NCBI RefSeq assembly: GCF_016097555.1
Contig: NC_054702.1
Coordinates: 90,215,298 to 90,279,297 of the forward strand
Length of the DNA stretch: 64,000 nucleotides
Source: Gigantopelta aegis
Lineage: Eukaryota > Mollusca > Gastropoda > Neomphalida > Peltospiridae
Reading direction: 5' to 3'
Part shown: in pieces, positions 46,783 through 56,607 of the stretch
How positions within the stretch are numbered: the stretch's first letter is position 1
How the letters are laid out: every line of letters begins with the position of its first letter
Position numbers and translations under genes: made by a program
Notes under the pieces: model-generated
What the model was told of the DNA's origin: nothing
Database searches by the model: none
Seen by the model: only the letters and a program-made list of their open reading frames with translations

Positions 46783-46831
46783 TTTGCTATGGTACGAAAT
46801 GACCAGGGACCGGGCCTGCCACGGTACAAAA

Positions 46832-46948
46832 AGACGGTAGGACTTTCCTTTGGCACTGTCATGTATAAAGAACATTATAAAATTTTAATACCTATCATTA
46901 ATAGTTAGTGTTAGGGTTAGTGACAGTGCCAAAGGAAAGTCCTTCCGT
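46832..46948. repeat. Inverted repeat, 22-bp perfect arms
   Basis: 'ggactttcctttggcactgt' (from 46840) is exactly mirrored at 46921-46942, with imperfect extension outward and a ~59-base loop. Probably a small palindromic element. Confidence 0.8.
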
Positions 46949-47594
46949 TCTAAAATACATTTCAGTGGTCCTAATGTTCCACATTCCATTGTCCCAAGCA
47001 TTGTCCCAAGCCTTATTTCGAGCAGGCCATCTTTTACTTCCTATTTTAAGCCCTGCATTGTAATAAATGGCCCTGGGTAAACTGTTGCTACCTATTTGGT
47101 TAATAGGTATCAATATAATGGGGGTTAACAAGCGGATAAGGGTGCGAAAAGTGATTTAAACTTGTCGACCTTAGTAACAGTGCTAACACACCGTGTCACG
47201 TGGAACAATTTCAAGAATTTGCCACCATCGAAAACAGCCCAAAAGGAGATATAAATCTACTAATCTCTTCTAAACCATACCAGATTAAAAATAAAGGAGT
47301 TGTATCAGAACTGTTCAATGAGTAAGTCATAAGAAAAACACTCGTCCTGGTGTCAATGGGAGATGCTAACTATAAATCATTACACACGATTTAATCAAAA
47401 AGCTTGTTCATCGTAGACTGTTCTATAAGTTGTTATTACGAAAGCGGAATCACAGCGCTGAACAGTCTACCTTTTACTTCTTTTGTATATTCTCAATCCC
47501 GTTTTCTATACATGCGATCCGTAACGGCGTAAGCAACTAGCCACTAGCCAGATATCATAAATTGGCAAATTTGGCAGATATATCAAACAAAAAA

Positions 47595-47647
47595 CAATTG
47601 AAAACATTTAGGTGCTGTTGTATACAGCACCTAAATGTTTTCAATTG
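47595..47647. repeat. Perfect 24-bp hairpin
   Basis: 'caattgaaaacatttaggtg' plus 'ctgt' (47595-47618) is followed by the 5-base loop 'tgtat' and then the exact inverse (47624-47647). No mismatch in 24 pairs. Confidence 0.9.
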
Positions 47648-47704
47648 CAAAGTGCATGGCATGTGCAATCCTGTCTAACAAAGTGCGTGTAAATATTTTA
47701 TGCT

Positions 47705-47970
47705 TATTGCCATCCAGACGCCAGTACGCATCCCGTCAGTGGACCCATTAGGCTATGTTTCGCTTTAGCCAGTGCACCACAACTGGTATACCAAAGGCTG
47801 TGGTATATGTTGTCCTGTCTGTGGGATGGTGCATATAAAAGATCCCTTGCTACTAATGGGAAAATGTAGCGGGTTTCCTCTCTAAGACTATCAGAAATGT
47901 CAATCGTTTGAGATCCAATAATCGATGATTAATAAATCAATGTGCTCTAATGGTGTCGTTAAACAAATCA
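47705..47970 (+). mobile_element. SINE, variant A
   Basis: Forward orientation: 'ggtataccaaaggctgtgg', 'gtgcatataaaagatccctt', 'aatgtagcgggtttcctc', tail 'gtgtcgttaaacaaatcaaa'. The head is partial. Confidence 0.9.
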
Positions 47971-48164
47971 AACTTGAACTTTACCTGTGTTTAAGAAAAA
48001 CAAGCTTCGTAACTTCAAGTAGCTGTAGTTTAAACATGTGCCCATGTGTTGTTAATCAGATGATATTTTCATTATTATTGGTCAAGAGGAAGGAAATGTT
48101 TTATTTAACGAATAATATAGTAACACGGTCAGTTTAGTTCTGTCTGTATACCGGTAGTTCTTAA

Positions 48165-48412
48165 ATATAATTTTTTATTTAACGCACTCAGCAAATTTGT
48201 TTTCGGTTATATGGCGTCAGACATATGGTTAAGGACCACACAGATATTGAGAGGAAACCCGCTGTCGCCACGTCATGGGCTGCTCTTTTCGATTAGCAGC
48301 AAGGGATCTTTTATATGTACCATCCCACATGCAGGATAGTACATACCACGGCCTTTGTTACACCAGTTGTGGATCACAGACTGGAACGAGAAATTGCCCA
48401 ATGGTCTACCAA
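48165..48412 (-). mobile_element. SINE with C-type tail
   Basis: Reverse orientation: 'tatttaacgcactcagcaaa', 'atatggcgtcagacatatgg', 'gcaagggatcttttatatgt', 'gaacgagaaattgcccaatg'. The head is truncated. A second tail piece 'ggaaatgttttatttaacga' lies just to its left at about 48090-48112. Confidence 0.88.
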
Positions 48413-48744
48413 AATGGGTGTTTATTGTCGTCATATTTCGCTGTGATTTTTGTCTAAAATAATTTCGTACGTACGAATTTATTATTTCTTACATTGGCCA
48501 AATGAAATTTGAAACAATTCGGCCAATTTGAAGGTCATTCCATTTATCATGGAGACTTTCAAAATCTCAGAAGACTGATGTTAATGCTTTTTCGATTATC
48601 AGAATTTCTTCAAAATATCAGAAGACATCCCCCCCCCCCCCTCCCCACACACACAAACAAATAACAGAGCCGTAAGTATTAATGCAGACAGGGCGGGACG
48701 ATATTTATTATTGTGATGTGCCGTAACATCGGAGGTCCAATAAA

Positions 48745-48905
48745 TTATTGTTGTTAATCGAAAAGAGTAGGGCCCATGAAGTGGCGACAGCTGGTTTTCT
48801 CTCTCAATATGTGTGGTCCTTAACCATATAGCCAATGACACCATGTAATCGTAAATAAAATGTGTTGAGTGCGTCGTTAAATAAAACATTTCTTTCCTTC
48901 CTTCC
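48745..48905 (+). mobile_element. 5'-truncated SINE with C-type tail
   Basis: Begins at 'gttgttaatcgaaaagagta' and ends 'cgttaaataaaacatttctt' with a CT-rich extension. Confidence 0.88.
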
Positions 48906-49290
48906 AACCAGGATCCGAACACCCGTGCATACTCACGACTCATAACTATAGCTGGCAATTATTAGAAAATGACATGAGACGATACTTTTTAAAATTTTAT
49001 TTATCCACTATTATCCAATAGATACAAACGCTACCTCATGTACAAAGTGTTAGTTACAGTGCTGGAATAGTAGAAAATACACCCGAAATAATTATCTGCC
49101 CTAACCACCTCTCAGGCCTGGTGTATGTGCAGGAACGTTTCGTTAATAATTGTAATAACGTTATAAGTAAAATACCGTAACACGATTTTCAAAACGTTCC
49201 ATCTCAATGGGTGTAAGGTTGAATAAAATACCATCGCAATTCAAACCAGAAAAACAAGTTGTATCTTTATAACCATATATTGTTTTGATC

Positions 49291-49635
49291 CTAACGATAG
49301 CAGACATTAAAATAATTGTTGGAAGTATCCACCATATGAGGTACATGAACGTCTGTGGCTGGAGATGGCAAAGGAACAGTTAATAGAAATGCTGCTTGCT
49401 GGTCATAGGACTTTCTACATGCATTTTCTACTTCAACAGAAAAATCTTTAAACACCCCCACTGCATCTCTAACCTTGAACAGTCTCATTCCACCCTGACT
49501 GGAATACAGTTCATCGATTAATTTGTTACGTGCTGTTTGCAACTCTTTCAGTGGATAAGGAGGAAAAGTCTCACTGATTTCGCGCGATGGTGGAAGGATC
49601 AGGATTTTGTTGGGAATCGTTCGACTCCATGCTTT
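49291..49635 (-). CDS. Exon carrying the same undescribed N-terminal domain as the zinc-finger exon
   Basis: Starts in phase 0 after the acceptor 'attgaatttcag' (AG at 49636-49637) and stays open to a stop at 49291; whether it ends there or at an earlier donor is not clear. It encodes 'PSREISETFPPYPLKELQTA', 'RNKLIDELYSSQGGMRL', 'VRDAVGVF' and 'SYDQQAAFLLTVPLPSP', which align with the exons at 38.1-39.5 and 62.6-63.05 kb. Compared with those it has lost the 'PNR.G' turn. No zinc fingers follow. Upstream and downstream exons are unknown, as is function. Confidence 0.7.
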   Translation of the reverse strand, partial: KAWSRTIPNKILILPPSREISETFPPYPLKELQTARNKLIDELYSSQGGMRLFKVRDAVGVFKDFSVEVENACRKSYDQQAAFLLTVPLPSPATDVHVPHMVDTSNNYFNVCYR

Positions 49636-49699
49636 CTGAAATTCAATAAACATAAATGTAAGACAAAGCGCATTGAAAGGTCCATAATGTAAACAAGTT

Positions 49700-49860
49700 T
49701 CCCCAGAGTACCGGGCCCAAAATGTTTTCGTATCTCCTAAATTCAAGGGTCATAACTCTGTGGAAAAAACATCCGGTAAACTATATGTGGGACAGACAGA
49801 CGGACGGATGGACGGACGGAAAAACAGACAGAAGGACGAATATGAAACCTGATGAAATGT
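49700..49860 (+). repeat. 'ttcaagggtcataactctg' interspersed repeat, short copy
   Basis: Has 'tatctcctaaattcaaggg', then directly 'aacatccggtaaactatatg' and 'gggacagacagacggacgga', skipping the middle of the family consensus. It lies just upstream of the domain exon, within its intron. Confidence 0.8.
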
Positions 49861-49969
49861 GATCCGTAGGCTCCAAGTCCCATTAAAAGATCAATTTCTC
49901 TCCAAAGAAACCAAACATATGGTGGGTTCAGACAATCTCAAAACAAAATTTGATTTTATGTACTGAATG

Positions 49970-50225
49970 TATATCAACTCGCCCAAACCGTTCACTAACA
50001 CCCGTAAATATGCTAATTCACCACAGTGCATTGTCAACTCGATACAATCTGAATTTACTCTTTCCAGCAATGAGTATATAAAACGCAAATCAGCTACTCA
50101 TGATGTTTGCTTATTCCAAATTCAGTGGATGCATAGGCTTGTATCATTCTTGTTATGCCTACGTGATCTAGGTTGTACATTTAGCAAGTTTGTCAGAAAT
50201 TCGCCCCAGTGGTATGTCAACTGAA
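49970..50225. mobile_element. Possible short TIR element of the 'gtcaactcgcccc' style
   Basis: Left 'tatcaactcgcccaaacc' and right inverse 'ggggcgaatttctgac' with 'agttgacataccact' beyond. The pairing is loose, and no target-site duplication was found. Confidence 0.35.
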
Positions 50226-50798
50226 TCTCGGATTCATGGCTTAATCGGTCAGGATTTTAAGACATGGGTTTGATATGCTCACCTTTCGCGAACATCTGAT
50301 ATCATCACTGTTTTTATAGTGATTCATGAGTGCATGTCAACACAGCTGTATATATTCCATTGAGCTCTACCCTATGCAAGTTTGGGTTTTCTAAGCTAGT
50401 ATTAGCAGAGGCAGTAGGCGGTGCAGAACGTATGTAGCATCCTGTTACGGATTTCATAGGGCAGTGGCGGTCCTCCTAAGGACGAGCACCTCATAGTGGA
50501 TCATAAAAGCAATCATGACTTCGACTAACATCCTTTCGACTGCTTTGTGTGGAGATACCATTTTGATCATAGGCTTTTTTGTTTAAATTTTAGATACTTC
50601 AACCCATATTGTACTAAATAATTTGTAGGCCTATTTGAAATGTTAGTATTCTTGTTTTTATTTCAAACAATTATGTGGTTCATACTTCCATGAACATCAA
50701 ACATGATTAAGTTAAATGTTTAGGTGATGCGAGTTTGTCATCCTAGTATAAGTAAATCCAAAATAAAAACTATATCTCTGGAAACCTCTTTAACCACA

Positions 50799-50799
<1 letters not shown>

Positions 50800-50855
<56 letters not shown>

Positions 50856-50870
50856 TTATATATATATCCC
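50800..50870. repeat. (AC)n and (TA)n microsatellite
   Basis: Alternating CA run at 50800-50851 followed by 'tatttatatatata'. Thr-His and Val-Cys frames over it are artefacts. Confidence 0.95.
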
Positions 50871-51550
50871 CAATACCTACATCTAGTCGTTTTACAATGT
50901 GCCTACGTCGTCCACGAGTACCAGCATGCATGTTATCACGGTACCAATGAAGTCTTCTCAAAGAAACGGGAACAGGCGTTTCTTCTATTGCTAAAAGTAA
51001 ATTTGGAATTCGTTCAATTATTTTAAAACTACATTCCTGGAATATTTTTATTATTTAAGCATATAGAACAGAATTACGTTTGGTGCATATATGACGCCGC
51101 ACTCCGCATTGGTTTCACTACGCTGGCTTATCCAGGTCAAAAACAAAGCCATGATTTTGAAAGTGGAACACTTTTGACCGGCTCGTACCGATCTCGGTTT
51201 TCATTGGCTTATCACAAGTATCGAATTCCCCAACAAGAGATCACGTGAGGTTTCGCAATTTTTGAACAAACTTAACTGTTTTGATTGAGGGATCGTCTCA
51301 TATCTCCAAAACATATTTATATCCATAGAGATATGGTACAACGCCTTTCCAGGGGTCAGTGAGTGGAGGATTTGCCTTGAAATTTTGACAGTGGCCATGG
51401 CATACGCGTTACATGTAAGGGGGTGTTACTAATTACGTAACGCTCTAGGGGTAGAGGAAGAGGGTATACTGTGTTCGATTTACGTAACATTTTTCAAGAC
51501 TATATGTTATTTTTATTCATTACTTAGACCTAAAAAGGTGTTTTTTGGAA

Positions 51551-52448
51551 ATGCGCGGTCAGTCTAGGATCGAAGAAGAAGAAGTTTGTTTTATTTAACG
51601 ACGTCACTAGAGCACATTGATTTTTTTTATCTTATCGGCTATTGGACGTCAAACATATGGTCATTCTGACACTGTTTTTTAGAGGAAATCCGCTGTCGCC
51701 ACATAGGCTACTTTTTTACGACAGGCAGCAAGGGATCTTTTATTTGCGTTTCCCACAGGCAGGATAGCACAAAACCATGGCCTTTGTTGAACCAGTTATG
51801 GATCACTGGTCGGTGCAAGTGGTTTACACCTACTCATTGAGCCTTGCGGAGCACTCACTCAGGGTTTGGAGTCGGTATCTGGATTAAAAATCCCATGCCT
51901 CGACTGGGATCCGAACCCAGTACCTACTAGCCTGTAGACCGATGGCCTAACCACGACGCCACCGAGGCCGGTCTCTAGGATCGATCCCCATCGGCGGGTA
52001 TACAAAAAGACTATGGTATGTGATATCCGGTCTGTGGGATGGTACATATAAACAATCCCTTGCTACAAAAAAATGTAGCGGGTTTCCAAGGCGCGTGTGC
52101 AGGGATTTCAGTGGGGTTGGGGTTATAGACTGTGTTAAGCGAAGTTTATATGGGGCCATGCTCCCCCCCCCCCCCTCCAAAAAAAAACCCCACAAAAAAA
52201 ACAAAAAAACATTTCAATTCTTTTTAAGCTTGGGCAAGTAAGGGTTTCGACCTCCAATACCCTACCCCTGCACATGCACCCGATTCCTCTCTAAGATTAT
52301 ATGTCAAAATTACCAAATGTTAGACATCCAACAGCAGATGGAAGGAAATGTTTTATTTAACGACGCACTCAACACATTTTATTTACGGTTGTATGGGGTC
52401 GAATGATTATTAAATCAATATGCTTTATCTTTGATGTTGTTAAAGACC
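51551..52448 (+). mobile_element. SINE, variant A, broken up by three later insertions
   Basis: Pieces of one SINE in order: head 'gcgcggtcagtctaggatcg' (51555-51573), body 51985-52090 ('gcgggtatac' to 'tagcgggttt'), 52268-52340 ('tctctaagattatatgtcaa' to 'caacagcaga') and tail 52400-52448 ('atgattattaaatcaatatg'). They are separated by a variant-B SINE (51574-51973), a GC-rich insert with inverted ends (about 52087-52267), and a short C-type SINE tail (52341-52398). Confidence 0.75.
51574..51973 (-). mobile_element. Full-length SINE, variant B, nested in a variant-A SINE
   Basis: Direct repeats 'tctaggatcga' at 51563-51573 and 51974-51984 flank it; the duplicated word is part of the host SINE head. 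The head 'gaccggcctcggtggcgtcg' and the tail 'cgttaaataaaacaaactt' are both present. Confidence 0.93.
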
Positions 52449-52990
52449 CCCCCCCCCCCAAGTTTACCCTTTCCAAACGAAATAATATTTATTTGAATTT
52501 TTCGATTTTAACACGTAAAATTAAGAAGTGAAAACGTTCATTGTCTACTTTAGTATATTTTATTTTAAAAATATATACATGATTAATGTGTTACTAGTAT
52601 ACAAACTAAACTTTGAAAGTTCTACTAACACTTTATAAAATATCAATTCTGAAATAGGAAGGTACGACTGTCGATAATACGTTGTTAAGATCAAACCGGT
52701 TTTAACAGCAGCGCAAGATTTCTCTTTTAATTTTTTGAGACGAACCCTACAATTTGAAATCGGCAAACGCACGTTTTAACTGAAACTGACAACGGGCTGT
52801 CGTTTGTGTTTTGCCGAGCTATGGCGGCACCGGCGACGAATCAAGCGTATACGTTTGACGATATCCGTTCATAGCGAACACACACGACTTTTTAAAAAGT
52901 GCATTTGAGCTTGTATTTCACATTTGTACATGATGTTATAATATGGTAACCAGAGAATGTAACTTTAAGGATGTTTTAAAATTATATCAC

Positions 52991-54518
52991 TGTGACGGAA
53001 CATGCTCTTAATTTTGTTTTCGCCTGTGGCGATATTAATTGTTTTAGAGGGCCGTGTGCAGTTCCAATATGCACTTAAGCCCAGTTGGGCACTTTGTTAC
53101 GTAATACCTCCGCGCGACCGTGGTCGAGCTGTGCCTAATACACACCCGGCCCAGGGGCGGAGGCCATGTGGCCAGTAGTTACGTAATACCTCCGCGAGTG
53201 CGGCTTTTACGGCCGTGATTTTGGCGACTAGGCGTCAGCAAGTCTGGCCATCTAAGAAAAATATGCCGGCGTGGTCGCTGTGGAAATATCACTTGATAGG
53301 GGGAGTACCGCGATGTACCCCCAGGCGATACTGGGTTTTATAATAAATAGCTAGGGTTTTAGAGATATCAGGGAGAAACATATTGGAAGGCTTCCAGGGA
53401 ACGCGTCCGTTTGGACTTGGTAAATATTATTTCTGCTCTGTTGTATAACGGCCATCGGTCTACAGGCTGGTAGGTACTGGGTTCGGATCCCAGTCGAGGC
53501 ATGGGATTTTTAATCCAGATACCGACTCCAAACCCTGAGTGAGTGCTCCGCAAGGCTCAATGGGTAGGTGTAAACCACTTGCACCGACTAGTGATCCATA
53601 ACTGGCTCAACAAAGGCCATGGTTTGTGCTATCCTGCCTGTGGGAAGCGCAAATAAAAGATCCCTTGCTGCTAATCGGAAGAGTAGCCTATGTAGTGGCG
53701 ACAGCGGGTTTCCTCTCAAAATCTGTGTGGTCCTTAACCATATGTCTGACGCCATATAACTGTAAATCAAATGTGTTGAGTGCGTCGTTAAATAAAACAC
53801 TTCTTTCTTTTTCTTTTTCTGTTGTATAACCTTGATGTGATTGATGTGACTAAATATTTTAATACTGTATTATACCAATATTATTTAGACGGTGCTGCCG
53901 GTCATCTGACGCAGTAAACTGTAGGCTCACTGTTCTAATATATATATATAAAGCTTAACCAGTCATCCTAGAGGACCTAGGTAAACTGTAGGTGATTGTC
54001 TTTATTGTGATAGGTACCAGTATTAATTCTGTATTACAAGGTTACTGAAAGAGTAGTTAAGGATTAATTAAAAATTAACCAGTTAGGAATAGAGTTGTAA
54101 TTCCTTTACTAATTAAGTTCCCCTGGAAGCGTTTCTCAATTATCACACGTGTGGGTGTTGTGTCACGGTGAAGTCATTAGAATATTGTGTAAACTAGACA
54201 CCTAGAGATTAACTAATTAAGTGATCAGTTCTGGGTTGTTATTATTTGTTGTTGTTAATTAACTACTGCGGCAGTACATTTGACAGCGTAGGTTAATACA
54301 GATTCCAAAGTGTATTGTGTTTTTGTTGTGTTTTCTAGTGAACTAAACGTGCTATATTATACATACTTTATATAAGATCGTATCTCTGATCATACCTAGA
54401 GACGAGCCACTAGGGTATAACCGCCCGTTACAGAGAGATCTAATAGATATACAGTTAGGAGAGATATTTTGATAATCGTGTTTCATTCAGTTACGGGTAT
54501 TATAGGATCCCCGTGACA
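52991..54518 (+). mobile_element. Solo LTR of an LTR retrotransposon (probably Ty3/Gypsy), with a SINE inserted
   Basis: Begins TGTGACGGAA and ends CCCCGTGACA, with 5-bp direct repeats 'atcac' at 52986-52990 and 54519-54523. Length 1528 bases, or about 1147 without the SINE and its duplication. No internal retroviral-type region or second LTR is present, so it is a solo LTR fossil. It is richer in CG than its surroundings and holds two copies of 'gttacgtaatacctccgcg' (about 53096 and 53179), each with the palindrome TTACGTAA. The family assignment rests on TG...CA ends, duplication size and general likeness, and is only probable. The strand is nominal. Confidence 0.8.
53450..53817 (+). mobile_element. 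SINE, variant B, inside the solo LTR
   Basis: Flanked by direct repeats 'tctgttgtataac' at 53437-53449 and 53818-53830. The extreme 5' end is missing (starts 'ggccatcggtctacaggctg'); the tail ends 'taaaacacttctttct'. It inserted after the LTR. Confidence 0.94.
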
Positions 54519-55066
54519 ATCACAATATAGATTTCATTTAAAATGTTTTACTTTATTGCACCATTTTGACATTTATAACAAATAATTATACAGTGTACAT
54601 AGATATACAATATGAAATGCTTTTAACAACAGGTCATACAAGACAAAATTCCCAGAGAAATAAAATTGTACGGCCACATTTTAATATATTGTGTTATTGC
54701 GTATGTACTCTTCTCTTTATCTGTTTTAAAATAGGTGTAATTTCTTTTCTAAACACTTATTAATAATTGGGTATTGTTGGCAAAATGTCATCTGGAATTA
54801 ATTATTATAGATTTTAGTTGTTAGGTTATGAAAAAGTTAATTGGAGAAAATACGTACCTTTATCTTTTATGAGTAAAAACTTTGAAAAATATTTTTGGCA
54901 ACAGTGATTCTAAACGTATTTTCATTAAAACACATCATTTCGTTAATGAAAACCGAAATGGTAAACTCATTGATATACAGTCGTCGGCATTGCTATATGC
55001 ATTTCAAATTTCGCGAAACATTTAATAATGAATGTTTTAATATATAAAGATATATTCAATACTTAC

Positions 55067-55490
55067 AGCTGTGTCTCTGTAGAAACCTAGGGAACATTTG
55101 TCTGTTCAGCGAAATCTTTGTTGGGTCAGGGTGATGTAGTGGAACCGGACTAGAATAATTCCAATAGTCTGATCTTGTCATTGTTGGCGAGAAGTGATAG
55201 TCTCTCGGCGGGAACCGATGACCTGTTGGCGGTAACCGATAATCTGTTGGCGGTAACCCATAATCTGGTGGTGGAGAAAATCCTTCAAATTCCAAACATG
55301 CCGTCGAAGGATGATCATAAGGAAAAACTGTACCATGTGTTGGTAACTCATACCCTCTGAATCCCAAACATGCAGGCTCTGGGTAGTGATGACTAGGATA
55401 TTCATATCCAAAACTCTCAAAACTCAGATCCATTTGCTGTTCAGTGGTGAGGGTTATAGTCCTTCAGTTTAATTTGTGGTTGAATACTTG
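55067..55490 (-). CDS. First coding exon of a Pro/Tyr-rich protein
   Basis: On the minus strand an acceptor 'gttgctttcag' (AG at 55491-55492) opens an exon with a ~57-base leader and an ATG at 55433; it ends at a strong donor (CAGCT|GTAAGT) after base 55067, in phase 1. The 122 codons begin 'MDLSFESFGYEYPSHHYPEP'. Two diverged ~20-residue units ('EPACLGFRGYELP' and 'STACLEFEGFSPP') precede four 7-residue units, 'DYGLPPT', 'DYRLPPT', 'GHRFPPR' and 'DYHFSPT'. Low-complexity, extracellular or condensate-like composition, no signal peptide. I do not recognise the family. It could belong with the domain exon at 49.3-49.6 kb, but that exon needs a phase-0 partner, so at least one more exon would lie between. 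Confidence 0.65.
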
Positions 55491-55499
55491 CTGAAAGCA

Positions 55500-56510
55500 A
55501 CAAAATAACAATTGGACTCTTTATATGCATTTTAGTTGTTAAAGAATGTAATTGGAAGAACACTGTGCGAGTTTATTTAAACCTATGATTTTGATAATTT
55601 CGGGAGACGGGAGCGAGCCATTTATTTACTTTTTTTCTTGGGGGAAGGAGCTAAATGTATAAAAATGTCTTACAAACAAAAATTGAAAATGCAAAAGAAG
55701 GATGGTTTGTTTAACAATACCCATATAGCCTACATTTTAAATTAGGTGTCTAACTATGGTGAAGGCCTACTTAGTATAACAACTTAAGAGACCTGAGTAA
55801 ATTGTTGCCCCCTCCAACCAAACTCACGACACCCATTTTTGTTGAGGAGAGGGGGTCAGAATGATCAAATTTATTATTTTGTTTATCCATGGGCCAAAGA
55901 AACTTCCCGCCAAATTTATTGGAAATGGTCTAGTTGATCTTTTGAAGAGATTAGTTTAAATGCATTTATCTATAGTACAGTAAGTTTGGCCACTTCCCTA
56001 GCGACAAGCGGTGGATTCAACATTAATGAGATTCACAAATTAGATAAATTATCTTTTGACTTTTATATAAATATGTATGCACGTTATTCGGTTATAGCAT
56101 TTTTGGAAGTAGAGAAGAAGAGTTTTACAAATTGGTTTAATATTCCCTTGTTGGACCCCTCCCCTCAGGCTATAATGACTATAATGACTAAATCCACAAA
56201 TTTGTTTGCAACAAAATTTCGTTGGAATTGGTCAAGTAGTTTGACATGATTTTTAAAAAATTGGCTTAAGTTTTCTCTTTTGCGCTCGACCCCTCAGGCC
56301 CTTCCTAAATTTGTTCCTCCATGTGCCATTGAAGCTTGCAATTACATTTACAGGCGCCAGTGCAGGGGGAGGGTTTTATGGGTCTAAATGCTTAAATATA
56401 TTTTCTCCCCACCCCCAATATATATTTTCACGAGGAGCATGACTCGACGCCCTCTACAAACGCATCCCTTGCATACATTCCTGCACTTGATTTATAATAT
56501 AGCGGAAGTT
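55500..56510. other. Intergenic or intronic DNA with a diverged repeat
   Basis: The sequences near 55900-55945 and 56200-56260 ('gaattggtcaagtagtttga') resemble the 'gaccaattggtcaagtagtt' part of the 2.7 kb and 22.1 kb blocks. No gene seen. Confidence 0.4.
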
Positions 56511-56514
56511 GCAA

Positions 56515-56607
<93 letters not shown>
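56515..56607. repeat. (CT)n(CA)n compound microsatellite
   Basis: About 75 bases of CT repeat followed by a short CA run. Ser-Leu and Arg-Glu frames over it are artefacts. Confidence 0.97.

Larger units (their letters stand above)
42640..46815. mobile_element. Probable MULE-type DNA transposon remnant with 'gtcatttcgtaccata' repeats at both ends
   Basis: The left end carries 'gtcacttcgtaccatagtca' and three more 'tcatttcgtac' words (42646-42745). The right end carries the inverse, 'ggtacgaaatgac' (46060-46810). Between them lies a MULE transposase C-terminal fragment. I could not see a target-site duplication, so the two ends may come from different copies. Confidence 0.5.

Noticed and set aside
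55175-55360. Plus-strand frame 'MSLLARSDSLSAGTDDLLAV'
   Set aside because: It is antisense to the Pro/Tyr-repeat exon and repetitive for that reason only.
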